Counted from the stretch's first letter, positions 49,335 to 59,148 are shown. The stretch is DNA of 64,000 nucleotides from Pannonibacter phragmitetus DSM 14782 (GCF_000382365.1 NZ_KB908216.1:124675-188674); one strand, 5' to 3'. Notes: generated by a model from the sequence alone, not told the origin. Translations and numbers: made by a program.

Positions 49335-50315
49335 ATGACATTCATGAAGATTGCGAAGGCCGCTCTGCTGGCCAGTGTGATGATGACCGGGGCTGCAACG
49401 GCCTGCGAGACGACGCTCCGGTCATCTGATACCCACCCGGACGGCTATCCGACCGTCGAGGCCGTCAAGGCCATGGGCAAGCTGCTTGAGGAGCGCACCG
49501 GCGGCAAGCTCTGCATCGAAGTGTTCCACTCGGCCCAGCTCGGCCAGGAGAAGGACACCATCGAGCAGACGAAGTTCGGCGTCATCGACATGAACCGCGT
49601 CTCGATGGGCCCCTTCAACAACCTCGTTGAAGAAACCAAGGTTGTCTCGCTGCCCTATATCTTCCGTTCGGTCGATCACATGCACAAGGTGATGGATGGC
49701 CCGATCGGCGAGGAAATCCTCACCGCATTTGAACCGCATGGCTATGTCGGCCTCGCCTTCTACGACGGCGGCTCGCGCAGCTTCTACAATGCCAAGAAGC
49801 CGATCGAGACCATCGACGACCTGAAGGGCATGAAGGTCCGCGTCATGCAGTCGGACATCTTCGTCGACATGATGTCCGCACTCGGCGCCAATGCCACCCC
49901 GATGCCCTATGGCGAGGTCTATTCCTCGATCCAGACCGGCGTCATCGACGGGGCAGAGAACAACTGGCCGTCCTATGAATCCTCCGGCCACTTCGAGGTC
50001 GCAGGCTACTACACGCTGGATGAGCATCTGATCGTTCCGGAAGTGCTGGTGATGTCCAAGGCATCCTGGGACAAGCTCAGCGCCGAAGACCAGGCCACCG
50101 TCCGCCAGGCCGCCAAGGATTCCGTGCCGATGATGCGCGAGATGTGGCAGGCCCGTGAAAAGGCCTCCGAGGAGAAGGTGCGCGCTGCCGGTGCCACTGT
50201 CGTCACGGACATCGACAAGCAGCCCTTCATCGACGCGATGAAGCCGGTCTACGAAAAGCACGTGACCTCTGAAAAGCTGAAGGATCTCGTTGCCCGCATT
50301 CAGGCAACCGAGTGA
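49335..50315 (+). CDS. dctP: TRAP transporter substrate-binding protein (DctP family), uronate-type
   Basis: A 326-residue periplasmic receptor with signal peptide (residues 1-23, ending ATA) and DctP domain: [48 protein letters not shown], the [13 protein letters not shown] segment whose Arg binds the substrate carboxylate, and [18 protein letters not shown]. Several TRAP receptors of this group bind D-glucuronate or D-galacturonate, and its place directly after uxaC supports that. GGGAGGAG precedes ATG 49335. A hairpin after its stop likely lowers expression of the membrane genes. Confidence 0.93.
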   Translation: MTFMKIAKAALLASVMMTGAATACETTLRSSDTHPDGYPTVEAVKAMGKLLEERTGGKLCIEVFHSAQLGQEKDTIEQTKFGVIDMNRVSMGPFNNLVEETKVVSLPYIFRSVDHMHKVMDGPIGEEILTAFEPHGYVGLAFYDGGSRSFYNAKKPIETIDDLKGMKVRVMQSDIFVDMMSALGANATPMPYGEVYSSIQTGVIDGAENNWPSYESSGHFEVAGYYTLDEHLIVPEVLVMSKASWDKLSAEDQATVRQAAKDSVPMMREMWQAREKASEEKVRAAGATVVTDIDKQPFIDAMKPVYEKHVTSEKLKDLVARIQATE

Positions 50316-50328
50316 TGTGAAGCCCAAA

Positions 50329-50361
50329 CCCGTGCCGCACCCAGCGGCACGGGCCTTCTTT
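50329..50361 (+). terminator. intercistronic hairpin after the TRAP receptor gene
   Basis: Stem CCCGTGCCG / CGGCACGGG followed by CCTTCTTTT between dctP and dctQ. It would end part of the transcripts so that the binding protein is made in excess over the permease. Confidence 0.75.
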
Positions 50362-50377
50362 TGCGTGGAGACGTCAG

Positions 50378-50902
50378 GTGCAGGACACCATGAAATCAAT
50401 CGCGCAGGCTTTGGGCCTCATCGCTCGCCTCGCTCTCTGGCTGGCTGGCGCCGGTCTCGTTCTGATGACCGCCATCATTTCGGCTCAGGTTTTTTTCCGC
50501 TACGTTCTGAACGACAGCCTCATCTGGAGTGAACCGCTCGCGGTCATTCTCATGGGCTGGTTCATCTTCTTCGGCGCCGCAGTCGGCATCCGGGAAGGCT
50601 ATCACCTCAGCTTCGACGTGCTGCTCTACGTCATTCCGGTGAAAGCCAAACTGGTTCTCTACACGGTGTCGGATTCCCTCGTCGCCCTCTTCGGGGCAGG
50701 CATGTTCTGGTACGGGCTGCAGCTTGCCCTGTCTGCCTGGAACGTGAAGCTGCCGTCCATCGGCATCTCCGGTGCCTATGATTTCGCCCCGCTGATCGGC
50801 GGCGGCATTCTCATCTTCCTGTTCTCGCTGGAGCGCATCGCCCGCCGGGCCGCAGGGCTGCCAACCGCCCGCTTCGGCGAAACCGACATGCAGGAGGCCT
50901 GA
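50378..50902 (+). CDS. dctQ: TRAP transporter small permease (DctQ family)
   Basis: A 174-residue membrane protein with four helices (LALWLAGAGLVLMTAIISAQVFFRYVL, WSEPLAVILMGWFIFFGAAVGIREG, VLYTVSDSLVALFGAGMFW, FAPLIGGGILIFLF). FRYVLNDSLIWSEPLAVILMGW is the classic DctQ motif. GTG 50378 has a GGAG site seven bases before; ATG 50390 is an alternative start. It is the small subunit of the uronate TRAP transporter. Confidence 0.92.
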   Translation: MQDTMKSIAQALGLIARLALWLAGAGLVLMTAIISAQVFFRYVLNDSLIWSEPLAVILMGWFIFFGAAVGIREGYHLSFDVLLYVIPVKAKLVLYTVSDSLVALFGAGMFWYGLQLALSAWNVKLPSIGISGAYDFAPLIGGGILIFLFSLERIARRAAGLPTARFGETDMQEA

Positions 50903-50903
50903 G

Positions 50904-52184
50904 ATGGAACTCTGGATTCTGTTCGGCTCCTTTGCCGTTCTGCTGCTCATCGGCACGCCGGTGGCCTTCTGCCTCGGCATTTCCTCGCTGATGACGGTGC
51001 TCTATCTCGGCATGCCGCCGGTCATCGTGTTTCAGCGGCTGAATTCGGGTGTCTCCGTCTTCGCGCTGATGGCCATCCCCTTCTTCATCTTCGCCGGCGA
51101 ACTGATGGTGCGCGGTGACATTGCCCGCCGTCTCGTAGCCCTCGCGGGGGCCGCTGTCGGCCATCTTCGCGGCGGCCTTGGCCAGGTGAACATCACCGCC
51201 TCCGTCATGTTCGGCGGCATCTCCGGCTCCGCAGCGGCAGATGCGTCGGCCATCGGCGGACTGATGATCCCGCAGATGAAGGAGCGCGGCTACGGCGTCG
51301 ACTATGCGGTCAATGTCACGGTGGTGTCCTCGATCATCGCCCTGATGATCCCGCCTTCGCACAACATGATCATCTATTCGATCTCGGCAGGCGGGCGCAT
51401 TTCCATCGCGGACCTGTTCACGGCAGGCATCATCCCCGGCTTCCTTCTGGCACTCAGCCTGATGATGGCGGCCTGGTGGGTGGCGCGCAGCCGCGGCTAT
51501 CCGACGGAAGCCTTCCCCGGCTGGGCGGCCCTTGGCTGGCTCTTCGCCAATGCCATTCCCGGCCTGCTGCTCATCGGCATCATCTTCTTCGGCGTGCGCT
51601 CGGGCGTCTTCACCGCCTCCGAAAGCTCGTGCATCGCTGCGGTCTATGCGCTGGTGGTGACGGTTCTGGCCTACCGGACCATGACCTGGGAGAATTTCAC
51701 CGCCTCCACTTTCGCGGCGGTGCGCACCACGGCCATGGTGCTGCTGGTCATCGGCTGCGCAGCCTCCTTCGGCTGGCTGATGGCCTTCCTGAAGGTGCCA
51801 GCGGAAATGGTCGCCCTGCTGCGCGGCGTCTCCGACAACCCCATCGTCATCCTGCTGCTGATCAACGTCGCCCTGCTGTTCCTCGGCACCTTCATGGACA
51901 TGTCGCCGCTGATCGTCATCACCACGCCGATCTTCCTCCCCGTGGCCACCGCTTTCGGTGTCGATCCGGTGCATTTCGGCGTGATCCTGATCCTCAACCT
52001 CGGCATCGGCCTGTGCACCCCGCCCGTGGGCGCCGTGCTCTTCGTCGGCTGTGCCGTGGGGCGGATCTCCGTCTGGGATGCCATCAAGACCATCTGGCCC
52101 TTCTACGGGGCGGCCATGGCCGTGCTGATGCTGGTCACCTATGTGCCGGCATTCTCGCTCTGGCTCCCTTCACTCTTCCATTGA
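50904..52184 (+). CDS. dctM: TRAP transporter large permease (DctM family)
   Basis: A 426-residue permease of about twelve helices. DctM features: GTPVAFCLGISSLMTVLYLGMPPVIVFQRL, FFIFAGELMVRGDIARRLVALA, VNITASVMFGGISGSAAADASAIGGLMIPQMKERGY and the late ILNLGIGLCTPPVGAVLF. It forms the sodium-coupled transport channel. AGGAGG lies in the end of dctQ, 1 bp apart, so both are translated together. Confidence 0.96.
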   Translation: MELWILFGSFAVLLLIGTPVAFCLGISSLMTVLYLGMPPVIVFQRLNSGVSVFALMAIPFFIFAGELMVRGDIARRLVALAGAAVGHLRGGLGQVNITASVMFGGISGSAAADASAIGGLMIPQMKERGYGVDYAVNVTVVSSIIALMIPPSHNMIIYSISAGGRISIADLFTAGIIPGFLLALSLMMAAWWVARSRGYPTEAFPGWAALGWLFANAIPGLLLIGIIFFGVRSGVFTASESSCIAAVYALVVTVLAYRTMTWENFTASTFAAVRTTAMVLLVIGCAASFGWLMAFLKVPAEMVALLRGVSDNPIVILLLINVALLFLGTFMDMSPLIVITTPIFLPVATAFGVDPVHFGVILILNLGIGLCTPPVGAVLFVGCAVGRISVWDAIKTIWPFYGAAMAVLMLVTYVPAFSLWLPSLFH

Positions 52185-52197
52185 GGCTGACTGTCCC

Positions 52198-52512
52198 ATG
52201 CTGAAGACCTATCCCGCTGTCCCTGCAGATCCTGGCGTCACCCGCCAGGTTCTGTCCGAAAGCCCGGAACTCATGGTCGTTGCCTTCCGCTTCGGCCACG
52301 AGGGGGCCGAGGGCAAGCTGCACAACCACCCGCATATCCAGTCCACCTATGTGGAAAGCGGCCGCTTTCTGTTTCAGGTGGACGGCAAGGAGACCGAGGT
52401 GGGGCCGGGCGACAGTTTCGTCATCCCCTCCATGGCCATCCACGGTTGCCGCTGCCTTGAGCCCGGCACCCTGATCGACACCTTCACGCCCCGCCGTGAC
52501 GATTTTCTCTGA
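52198..52512 (+). CDS. kdgF: cupin, KdgF-like unsaturated uronate linearisation protein
   Basis: A 104-residue single-domain cupin. Metal ligands are in KLHNHPHIQSTYVESGRF (about residues 41-58; His, His, and Gln-Glu part) and IHGCR (about 81). The fold and neighbours match KdgF, which catalyses ring opening of 4,5-unsaturated uronates (from pectin or alginate) to 5-keto-4-deoxyuronate, the substrate of KduI encoded next. The start is ATG 52198, 13 bp after dctM. Confidence 0.88.
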   Translation: MLKTYPAVPADPGVTRQVLSESPELMVVAFRFGHEGAEGKLHNHPHIQSTYVESGRFLFQVDGKETEVGPGDSFVIPSMAIHGCRCLEPGTLIDTFTPRRDDFL

Positions 52513-52539
52513 GTTTGAAGTCAACGAAGGACCCATTCC

Positions 52540-53364
52540 ATGCTGACCGTCGAAACCCGCCACGCCATTGATCCGCAGACCGCAAAGCGGATGGACACGG
52601 AAGAGCTGCGCAAGCATTTCCACATGGGCAGCCTGTTTGCTGCCGGGGAAATCCGCCTCGTCTACACCCACTATGACCGCATGATCGTCGGCGCCGCCGT
52701 GCCTTCGGGCGCGCCGCTGGTGCTGGATCAGGTCAAGGAATGCGGCACCGCCAGCATCCTCGACCGCCGCGAGATGGCCGTCGTCAACGTCGGCGCCAGC
52801 GGCAAGGTCTCTGCAGCGGGCGAAACCTACGCCATGGAACGCGGCGACGTGCTGTATCTGCCGCTGGGCTCCGGCAAGGTGACCTTCGAGGGCGAAGGCC
52901 GCTTCTACATTCTCTCCGCGCCCGCACATGCCGCCTATCCGGCGCGCCTGATCCGCATCGGCGAGGCCGAAAAGGTCAAGCTCGGCTCGGCCGAGACCTC
53001 CAACGACCGCACCATCTACCAGTTAGTGCATCCGGCGGTGATGACTTCCTGCCAGCTCGTCGTCGGCTACACCCAGCTGCACAACGGCTCTGTCTGGAAC
53101 ACCATGCCCGCCCACGTGCATGACCGCCGCATGGAAGCCTATCTCTATTTCGACATGAAGCCGGAGCAGCGCGTGTTCCACTTCATGGGCGAGCCGCAGG
53201 AAACCCGCCATCTGGTGATGAAGAACGAGGATGCGGTGGTCTCCCCGCCCTGGTCCATCCACTGCGGCGCAGGCACCGGCAGCTACACCTTCATCTGGGC
53301 CATGGCCGGCGACAACGTCGATTACAAGGACGTGGAAATGGTCGCCATGGAGGACCTGCGGTGA
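52540..53364 (+). CDS. kduI: 5-dehydro-4-deoxy-D-glucuronate isomerase
   Basis: A 274-residue KduI bicupin. Signature parts: ETRHAIDPQTAKRMDTEELRKHFHM, YTHYDRMIVGAAVPSG, CGTASILDRREMAVVNVG, and the metal site NTMPAHVHDRRMEAYLYFDM (about 185) with VVSPPWSIHCGAG. It isomerises 5-keto-4-deoxyuronate to 2,5-diketo-3-deoxygluconate. The stop overlaps the kduD GTG start (GTGA), so the two enzymes of consecutive steps are translated together. Confidence 0.97.
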   Translation: MLTVETRHAIDPQTAKRMDTEELRKHFHMGSLFAAGEIRLVYTHYDRMIVGAAVPSGAPLVLDQVKECGTASILDRREMAVVNVGASGKVSAAGETYAMERGDVLYLPLGSGKVTFEGEGRFYILSAPAHAAYPARLIRIGEAEKVKLGSAETSNDRTIYQLVHPAVMTSCQLVVGYTQLHNGSVWNTMPAHVHDRRMEAYLYFDMKPEQRVFHFMGEPQETRHLVMKNEDAVVSPPWSIHCGAGTGSYTFIWAMAGDNVDYKDVEMVAMEDLR

Positions 53365-54101
53365 ACCCCTTCTCGCTTGAGGGCAAGACGGCTCTGGTGA
53401 CCGGTGCCAACACGGGCATCGGTCAGGCCATCGCCATGGCGCTTGGCCGCGCCGGGGCGGACGTCATCTGCGCGGGACGCTCGTCCTGTGCAGAGACCGT
53501 TGGTCTCATTGCTGGCAGCAAGGGCAAGGCGCGCGAACTGGTGCTCGATTTCGCCGACCCGATGGCCGCCCGTGACGTGTTCTCCGCCGAACCGGTGGAC
53601 ATCCTCGTCAACAACGCGGGCATCATCCGGCGCGCCGATGCAGTGGATTTCACCGAGGCCGACTGGGATGAGGTGATGGACGTGAATCTGAAGGCCGTGT
53701 TCTTCACCTGCCAGGCCTTCGGCAAGGCCGTTCTTGGCCGTGGAGGAAATGGCAAGATCGTCAACATTGCCTCGCTCCTGTCATTCCAGGGTGGTATCCG
53801 GGTGCCGTCCTACACGGCCTCGAAGCATGGTGTTGCAGGCATCACCAAGCTTCTGGCCAACGAATGGGCGGCGAAGGGCATCAATGTGAATGCCATCGCC
53901 CCCGGTTACATCGAAACGAACAATACCGAAGCACTGCGGGCGGACCCGGTGCGCAACAAGGCCATCCTTGAGCGTATCCCTGCCGGCCGCTGGGGCCAGG
54001 CCTCGGACATCGGCGAAGCCGCCGTATTCCTTGCCTCTCCGGCTGCCAATTACATCCATGGTGCAGTGCTGAATGTTGACGGAGGCTGGCTTGCCCGCTG
54101 A
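53361..54101 (+). CDS. kduD: 2-deoxy-D-gluconate 3-dehydrogenase (KduD-like SDR)
   Basis: A 246-residue classical short-chain dehydrogenase: TGANTGIGQAIAMAL (TGxxxGIG, about 12), NNAGIIRRADAVDF (NNAG, about 83), the catalytic Ser in NIASLLSFQGG and the Tyr-Lys pair in PSYTASKHGVAG (about 150). It reduces 2,5-diketo-3-deoxygluconate to 2-keto-3-deoxygluconate. Start is a GTG overlapping the kduI stop; its 3' end overlaps the next gene by 29 bp. Confidence 0.94.
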   Translation: MNPFSLEGKTALVTGANTGIGQAIAMALGRAGADVICAGRSSCAETVGLIAGSKGKARELVLDFADPMAARDVFSAEPVDILVNNAGIIRRADAVDFTEADWDEVMDVNLKAVFFTCQAFGKAVLGRGGNGKIVNIASLLSFQGGIRVPSYTASKHGVAGITKLLANEWAAKGINVNAIAPGYIETNNTEALRADPVRNKAILERIPAGRWGQASDIGEAAVFLASPAANYIHGAVLNVDGGWLAR

Positions 54102-55512
54102 TCTGGAAATCGAACGTGTCGTGAATGCCAAGGTGGGCATCGTCCACCTGGGGCTTGGTGCCTTCTACCGTGCCCATGGTGCCATTTTCATCGAGGAAGC
54201 CGTTGCCCGCTCCGGCGGCAACTGGGCCATTGCCGGCGTTTCGCTGCAGAGCCCGACGACGCGCGACCGCATGGCGCCGCGCAATTTCGAATACACCGCC
54301 GTGGAACTGGGCCCCGATGGGGAAACCCGCCGTGACGTGCGCATCATCCGTGATGTGCTGGTGGCCCCGGAAAGCCCGGACGCCGTGCTTGCCGCCATGG
54401 CCAGCCCCGATGTGAAGATCGTCACCCTGACGGTCACCGAGAAGGGCTATTGCCACGAGCCGAGCACCGGCCGCCTGAACCAGTCCCACCCGGACATTCA
54501 GAAGGATCTGGAAAACGGACTCCCGGTTTCCGCGCCGGGCTATCTGGTGCGTGCCCTGCAGCGCCGCTTTGCCGCCGGTCTTGCGCCCTTCACCGTCATG
54601 ACCTGCGATAACCTGCCCCACAACGGCAAGGTGGTGCGCGGAGTGGTGCTGGACCTCGCCCGCCTCATCGATCCGGCCCTTGCGGACTGGATCGAGCGCG
54701 AAGGCCGCTTCCCCTCCACCATGGTGGACCGCATCGTCCCTGCGACCAAGCCGGAAGACATCGAGCGCCTCTCAGCCATCACCGGCCGCAATGAAGACGG
54801 CCTCGTGGTGCATGAGCCGTTCCGCCAGTGGGTGGTCGAGGATGACTTCGTGGGCGGCGAGCGCCCGGACCTCGGCGCCGTTGGCGTCGAGCTGGTGTCC
54901 GATGTGGCCGTCTACGAGCACATGAAGCTGCGTATGCTCAACGGCGCGCATTCCTCGCTCGCCTATCTGGGCTACCTCTCGGGTCACAAGACGATCGCCG
55001 ACACCATGGCCGATGAGGCTCTGGCCGGTTTCGTCACCCGCCTGTGGAGCGAAGAGATCATCCCCGCCCTGACCCCGCCGCCGGGCGTGGATCTTGCCGG
55101 CTATGCGGCAGCCCTCAAGGCACGCTTTGCCAACACCGGCATCCGCCACCTCACCTGGCAGATCGCCATGGACGGCAGCCAGAAACTGCCGCAGCGCATT
55201 CTCTCCACCCTTGGCGAGAACCTGAAGGCCGGCCGCAGCAGCCCGCGCCTGATGCTCGCCGTGGCCGCATGGATGCGCTATGTGGGCGGCGTGGACGAAA
55301 CGGGGGCGCCGATCGAGGTGAAGGACCCGCTGGCCGCACGCCTGCGTGAACTCTTCGACAGCGCCGCAACGGCGGAAGGCAAGGCCGCAGCCCTTCTGGG
55401 CGTGCGCGAGATCTTTGATCCTGCCCTTGCCAGCCAGTTGCAGGCCCCGGTGGCAGAGGCCCTTGGCCTGCTGCTGAGCCAGGGCGCCCGCAAGACCTTG
55501 CAGTCCCTGTAA
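54073..55512 (+). CDS. mannitol dehydrogenase family hexuronate reductase (fructuronate or tagaturonate reductase)
   Basis: A 479-residue long-chain polyol dehydrogenase. N-terminal Rossmann GIVHLGLGAFYRAHGAIFIEEA (about 25), VIRDVL, TVTEKGYCHEP, FTVMTCDNLPHNGKVVRGVV and the catalytic MKLRMLNGAHSSLAYLG (Lys-x5-Asn-x2-His). The family includes UxuB and UxaB. Presence of altronate dehydratase and absence of mannonate dehydratase in the window favours tagaturonate reductase, but overall the sequence also fits UxuB; it may do both. The start overlaps kduD by 29 bp; TTG 54091 after GGAGG is an alternative. Confidence 0.9.
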   Translation: MLTEAGLPADLEIERVVNAKVGIVHLGLGAFYRAHGAIFIEEAVARSGGNWAIAGVSLQSPTTRDRMAPRNFEYTAVELGPDGETRRDVRIIRDVLVAPESPDAVLAAMASPDVKIVTLTVTEKGYCHEPSTGRLNQSHPDIQKDLENGLPVSAPGYLVRALQRRFAAGLAPFTVMTCDNLPHNGKVVRGVVLDLARLIDPALADWIEREGRFPSTMVDRIVPATKPEDIERLSAITGRNEDGLVVHEPFRQWVVEDDFVGGERPDLGAVGVELVSDVAVYEHMKLRMLNGAHSSLAYLGYLSGHKTIADTMADEALAGFVTRLWSEEIIPALTPPPGVDLAGYAAALKARFANTGIRHLTWQIAMDGSQKLPQRILSTLGENLKAGRSSPRLMLAVAAWMRYVGGVDETGAPIEVKDPLAARLRELFDSAATAEGKAAALLGVREIFDPALASQLQAPVAEALGLLLSQGARKTLQSL

Positions 55513-55524
55513 CCGAGGCAAGCC

Positions 55525-57048
55525 ATGAGCCAGCTGATCGTTCTTCATCCCGACGACAATGTGGGTATCGTGAAGGAGCGCCTTGCCGCAGGCAGCGATC
55601 CTCTCGGGTTGGGTGTGGCTCTCGCCACACCCCTCACTCCGGGCCACAAGGTGGCCCTGACCGCAATCCCCACAGGAGCGGAAATCCTCAAGTTCGGCCA
55701 GATCATCGGCCGGGCCAGCAGGGACATTGCCGCCGGGGAGCATGTGCACACCCAGAACTGCGCCTTCGGGGACCACGATCAGCAGTATCAGACCGGTGCC
55801 GATCTGGAGCGGGCGAAGGCCGCCGTGCCCTCGCCCGCTCCGCGTACCTTTGACGGCTATCTGCGCAAGGATGGCCGGGTGGGCACCCGCAACTTCATCG
55901 CCCTCTGCGCCACGGTGAACTGCTCTGCCACCGTGATCCGCCGGGCGGCCTTCGAGCTGGAAAACTCCGGCGTGCTCGAAGACTATCCGAATGTGGACGG
56001 CATCGTCGCCTTTGCCCATGGCACCGGCTGCGGCATGGCCTCCGAGGGGCGCGGCTTTGACATCCTTCAGCGCGTGCTGTGGGGCCATGCCACCCACCCC
56101 AACGTCGGCGCGGCCGTCTTCGTCGGCCTCGGCTGTGAGGTGATGCAGATCGCCCGCATGAAGCACACCTTCGGGGCGGAAGGCGCTGACCATTTCCACG
56201 GCCTGACCATTCAGGACACCGGCGGCACCCGTGCCACCATCGCGGCCATCAAGGCCAAGGTGCTGGAGATCCTGCCCGAGGTGAACAAGGCACAGCGCCA
56301 GCCCTGCCCTGTCTCGGCCCTGCGCATCGGCTTGCAGTGCGGCGGCTCGGACGGCCTGTCCGGCATCACCGCAAACCCGGCCCTTGGCAAGGCGTCGGAC
56401 ATGATTGTCGGCCTTGGCGGCACGGTGATCCTGTCGGAAACGCCGGAAATCTACGGTGCCGAACAGCTTCTGCTGCGCCGTGCTGCCTCGCAGAAGGTGG
56501 CGGATGATCTCATCGGCTGCATCCGCTGGTGGGAGCATTACACCGAGATGAACGGCGGCAGCATGGACAACAACCCGAGCCCCGGCAACAAGGCGGGCGG
56601 GCTGACGACCATTCTGGAAAAGTCGCTGGGCGCCGTTGCAAAGGCGGGCTCCACGCCGCTGACCGCCTTCTACGACTATGCCGCACAGGTGACGGAACCC
56701 GGCCTCGTCTTCATGGACACGCCCGGCTATGACCCTGTGTCAGCGACGGGCCAGATTGCGGGCGGTGCGCAGCTGGTGGTCTTCACCACGGGCCGCGGCT
56801 CCGCCTTCGGCTCCAAGCCGGCTCCCACCATCAAGGTGGCCACCAACGACATCCTGTTCAACGCCATGCCGGAAGACATGGACCTGAACACCGGTGACGT
56901 GTTGTCGAAAGGCATCAGCCTGGAAGACAAGGGCGAGGAAATCCTCGGCATGATCCTCGCCGTCGCCTCGGGCCAGAAGAGCAAATCCGAAGCCCTCGGC
57001 CTCGGCGACAACGAGTTCGTGCCCTGGCAGGTTGGTGCCGTGATGTAA
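55525..57048 (+). CDS. uxaA: altronate dehydratase
   Basis: A 507-residue UxaA. It has the N-terminal SAF domain (LHPDDNVGIVKERLAAGSD, HKVALTAIPTG, about 1-95), then the long dehydratase domain: DGYLRKDGRVGTRNFIALCATVNCSATV (about 109), AHGTGCGMASEGRG and LGCEVMQIARM, IGLQCGGSDGLSGITANPALG (about 272), and NNPSPGNKAGGLTTILEKS, with Cys residues typical of an Fe-dependent enzyme. It makes 2-keto-3-deoxygluconate from altronate. It is the last gene of the operon; kdgK and eda are not in this window. Confidence 0.96.
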   Translation: MSQLIVLHPDDNVGIVKERLAAGSDPLGLGVALATPLTPGHKVALTAIPTGAEILKFGQIIGRASRDIAAGEHVHTQNCAFGDHDQQYQTGADLERAKAAVPSPAPRTFDGYLRKDGRVGTRNFIALCATVNCSATVIRRAAFELENSGVLEDYPNVDGIVAFAHGTGCGMASEGRGFDILQRVLWGHATHPNVGAAVFVGLGCEVMQIARMKHTFGAEGADHFHGLTIQDTGGTRATIAAIKAKVLEILPEVNKAQRQPCPVSALRIGLQCGGSDGLSGITANPALGKASDMIVGLGGTVILSETPEIYGAEQLLLRRAASQKVADDLIGCIRWWEHYTEMNGGSMDNNPSPGNKAGGLTTILEKSLGAVAKAGSTPLTAFYDYAAQVTEPGLVFMDTPGYDPVSATGQIAGGAQLVVFTTGRGSAFGSKPAPTIKVATNDILFNAMPEDMDLNTGDVLSKGISLEDKGEEILGMILAVASGQKSKSEALGLGDNEFVPWQVGAVM

Positions 57049-57049
57049 T

Positions 57050-57146
57050 ACCAACTCTCGATGAGCTTGACTTATCGAGAGTTGGTCAAGCCCGTCCGGC
57101 GCTTGAGCCTTTTCAAGGCGTGATGCGTCAGCATCGAAAGCCTTGG
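57050..57146 (+). repeat. dispersed intergenic element, copy C
   Basis: It starts two bases after the uxaA stop with a 13-bp inverted repeat (ACCAACTCTCGAT / ATCGAGAGTTGGT), then the tail AAGCCCGTCCGGCGCTTGAG and GGCGTGATGCGTCAGCATC, nearly identical to copy A. It is followed by an independent hairpin AAGGCATGGCG / CGCCATGCCTT (57157-57182). It lies between the convergent uxaA and lepA genes. Confidence 0.85.
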
Positions 57147-57205
57147 TACAATGAAAAAGGCATGGCGCTGGCGCCATGCCTTGGCAGATCCTTGCGGACT
57201 GAAAC

Positions 57206-57245
57206 AATACCCGGCGGGGCAGGCTCGCCGGGTATTTTGTTTTAC
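57206..57245. terminator. bidirectional terminator between uxaA and lepA
   Basis: Stem AATACCCGGCG / CGCCGGGTATT with a 9-base loop, followed by TTGTTTTA on the plus strand. It lies immediately at the lepA stop and can end both uxaA-side and lepA transcripts. Confidence 0.8.
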
Positions 57246-59047
57246 TCGTCCATCTTCAGGGCCTTGATAAAGGCTTCCTGCGGGATCTCGACCTTGCCGA
57301 ACTGGCGCATCCGCTTCTTGCCTTCCTTCTGCTTTTCCAGAAGCTTGCGCTTGCGGGTGGCGTCACCGCCGTAGCACTTGGCGGTCACGTCCTTGCGCAA
57401 GGCAGCGAGGGTTTCACGGGCGATCACCCGGGCGCCGATGGCGGCCTGGATCGGGATCTTGAACATGTGCCGGGGAATCAGATCCTTCAGCTTCTCGCAC
57501 ATGGCACGGCCACGGCGCTCGGATTGAGAGCGATGGATCAGCATCGACAAGGCGTCGACCGGCTCCTCGTTGACGAGGATCGACATCTTGACGAGGTCAC
57601 CCTCGCGGTAGTCCGACAAGGAATAGTCGAAGGACGCATAGCCCTTGGAGATGGACTTGAGGCGGTCGTAGAAGTCGAAGACGACTTCGTTCAGCGGCAG
57701 GTCATAGGTGACCATGGCACGCGAGCCGACATAGGCCAGATCCACCTGCACGCCGCGCCGCTCCTGGCACAGCTTCAGGATGGCACCGAGATATTCGTCC
57801 GGCGTCATGATGTTGGCGCGGATCCACGGCTCGCGGATTTCGCTGATCTTCACCACATCCGGCATGTCCGCCGGGTTGTGCAGTTCCACTTCCGAGCCAT
57901 CTGTCAGCGTCATCTGGTAGACCACCGAGGGCGCGGTGGCGATGAGGTCGAGGTCGAACTCGCGCGAGAGGCGCTCCTGGATGATTTCCAGATGCAGGAG
58001 ACCGAGGAAGCCGCAGCGGAAGCCGAAGCCCAGCGCCGCAGAGGTTTCCATCTCGAAGGAGAAGCTGGCGTCGTTGAGGCGCAGCTTGCCGACGGCAGCG
58101 CGCAGATCCTCAAAGTCCCCCGCATCCACCGGGAAGAGACCGCAGAAAACCACCGGCTGCGCCGGCTTGAAGCCCGGCAGCGCCTCGGCGCAGGGCTTGC
58201 GCTCGTCGGTGATCGTGTCACCCACGCGGGTATCGGCGACTTCCTTGATGGAACCGGTCAGAACGCCGATCTCGCCGGGGCCGATCTGGTCCACCTGCAG
58301 GAACTTCGGCGTCATCACGCCGACGCGGTCCACTTCATAGGACGCATTCGTGCCCATCATGCGGATGCGCTGGCCGCGCTTCAGCGTGCCGTCGATGATG
58401 CGCACCAGCACCATCACGCCCAGATAGGGATCGTACCAGCTGTCCACCAGCATGGCCTTCAGCGGCCCGTCCCTGTCGCCCTTCGGCGCCGGCAGACGGG
58501 TGACGATGGCTTCCAGCACATCTTCGATGCCAAGGCCGGTCTTGGCGGAGATCATCACCGCATCGGTGGCATCGATGCCGATCACTTCCTCGATCTGCTC
58601 CTTCACCCGGTCCGGCTCGGCGGCGGGCAGGTCGATCTTGTTGAGGACGGTGACGATCTCGTGGTTGTTGTCGATGGCCTGATAGACGTTGGCCAGCGTC
58701 TGGGCTTCCACGCCCTGGCTGGCATCGACCACCAGCAGCGAGCCCTCACAGGCCGCCAGCGAGCGCGAGACTTCATAGGCGAAGTCGACGTGGCCCGGCG
58801 TGTCGATCAGGTTCAGGATATATTGCTGCCCGTCCTTGGCATTATAGACGAGGCGCACGGTCTGCGCCTTGATCGTGATGCCGCGTTCCCGCTCGATGTC
58901 CATCGAGTCAAGAACCTGATCGGTCATCTCCCGGTCCGTCAGCGTGCCCGTCATCTGGATGAGACGGTCCGCAAGCGTGGACTTGCCGTGGTCGATGTGG
59001 GCCACGATGGAGAAGTTGCGAATATTGGAAATGGGCTGGCTCGTCAT
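57242..59047 (-). CDS. lepA: elongation factor 4 (LepA)
   Basis: A 601-residue translational GTPase of the standard LepA length. GTP motifs: [13 protein letters not shown] (G1, about 14), DTPGHVDF (G3, about 80), NKIDLP (G4, about 134). The C-terminal domain shows [34 protein letters not shown] and ending [29 protein letters not shown]. It back-translocates or rescues stalled ribosomes. ATG 59047 corresponds to [17 protein letters not shown]; the open frame extends upstream but that part is not LepA. Confidence 0.97.
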   Translation of the reverse strand: MTSQPISNIRNFSIVAHIDHGKSTLADRLIQMTGTLTDREMTDQVLDSMDIERERGITIKAQTVRLVYNAKDGQQYILNLIDTPGHVDFAYEVSRSLAACEGSLLVVDASQGVEAQTLANVYQAIDNNHEIVTVLNKIDLPAAEPDRVKEQIEEVIGIDATDAVMISAKTGLGIEDVLEAIVTRLPAPKGDRDGPLKAMLVDSWYDPYLGVMVLVRIIDGTLKRGQRIRMMGTNASYEVDRVGVMTPKFLQVDQIGPGEIGVLTGSIKEVADTRVGDTITDERKPCAEALPGFKPAQPVVFCGLFPVDAGDFEDLRAAVGKLRLNDASFSFEMETSAALGFGFRCGFLGLLHLEIIQERLSREFDLDLIATAPSVVYQMTLTDGSEVELHNPADMPDVVKISEIREPWIRANIMTPDEYLGAILKLCQERRGVQVDLAYVGSRAMVTYDLPLNEVVFDFYDRLKSISKGYASFDYSLSDYREGDLVKMSILVNEEPVDALSMLIHRSQSERRGRAMCEKLKDLIPRHMFKIPIQAAIGARVIARETLAALRKDVTAKCYGGDATRKRKLLEKQKEGKKRMRQFGKVEIPQEAFIKALKMDE

Positions 59048-59148
59048 GCTTGCCCGTTTACCACTCCGTTTGGCTTCCGCAAAGGGGATTGCAGTGGTTG
59101 AAGCATGGGTTTCCGGCGTATTTTTTAACCCTGATGCGAAGACTTGAC

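Noticed and set aside
57467-59101. 544-codon open frame antisense to lepA
   Set aside because: It is a shadow of the strongly conserved lepA gene, with a repetitive acidic/His-rich translation.
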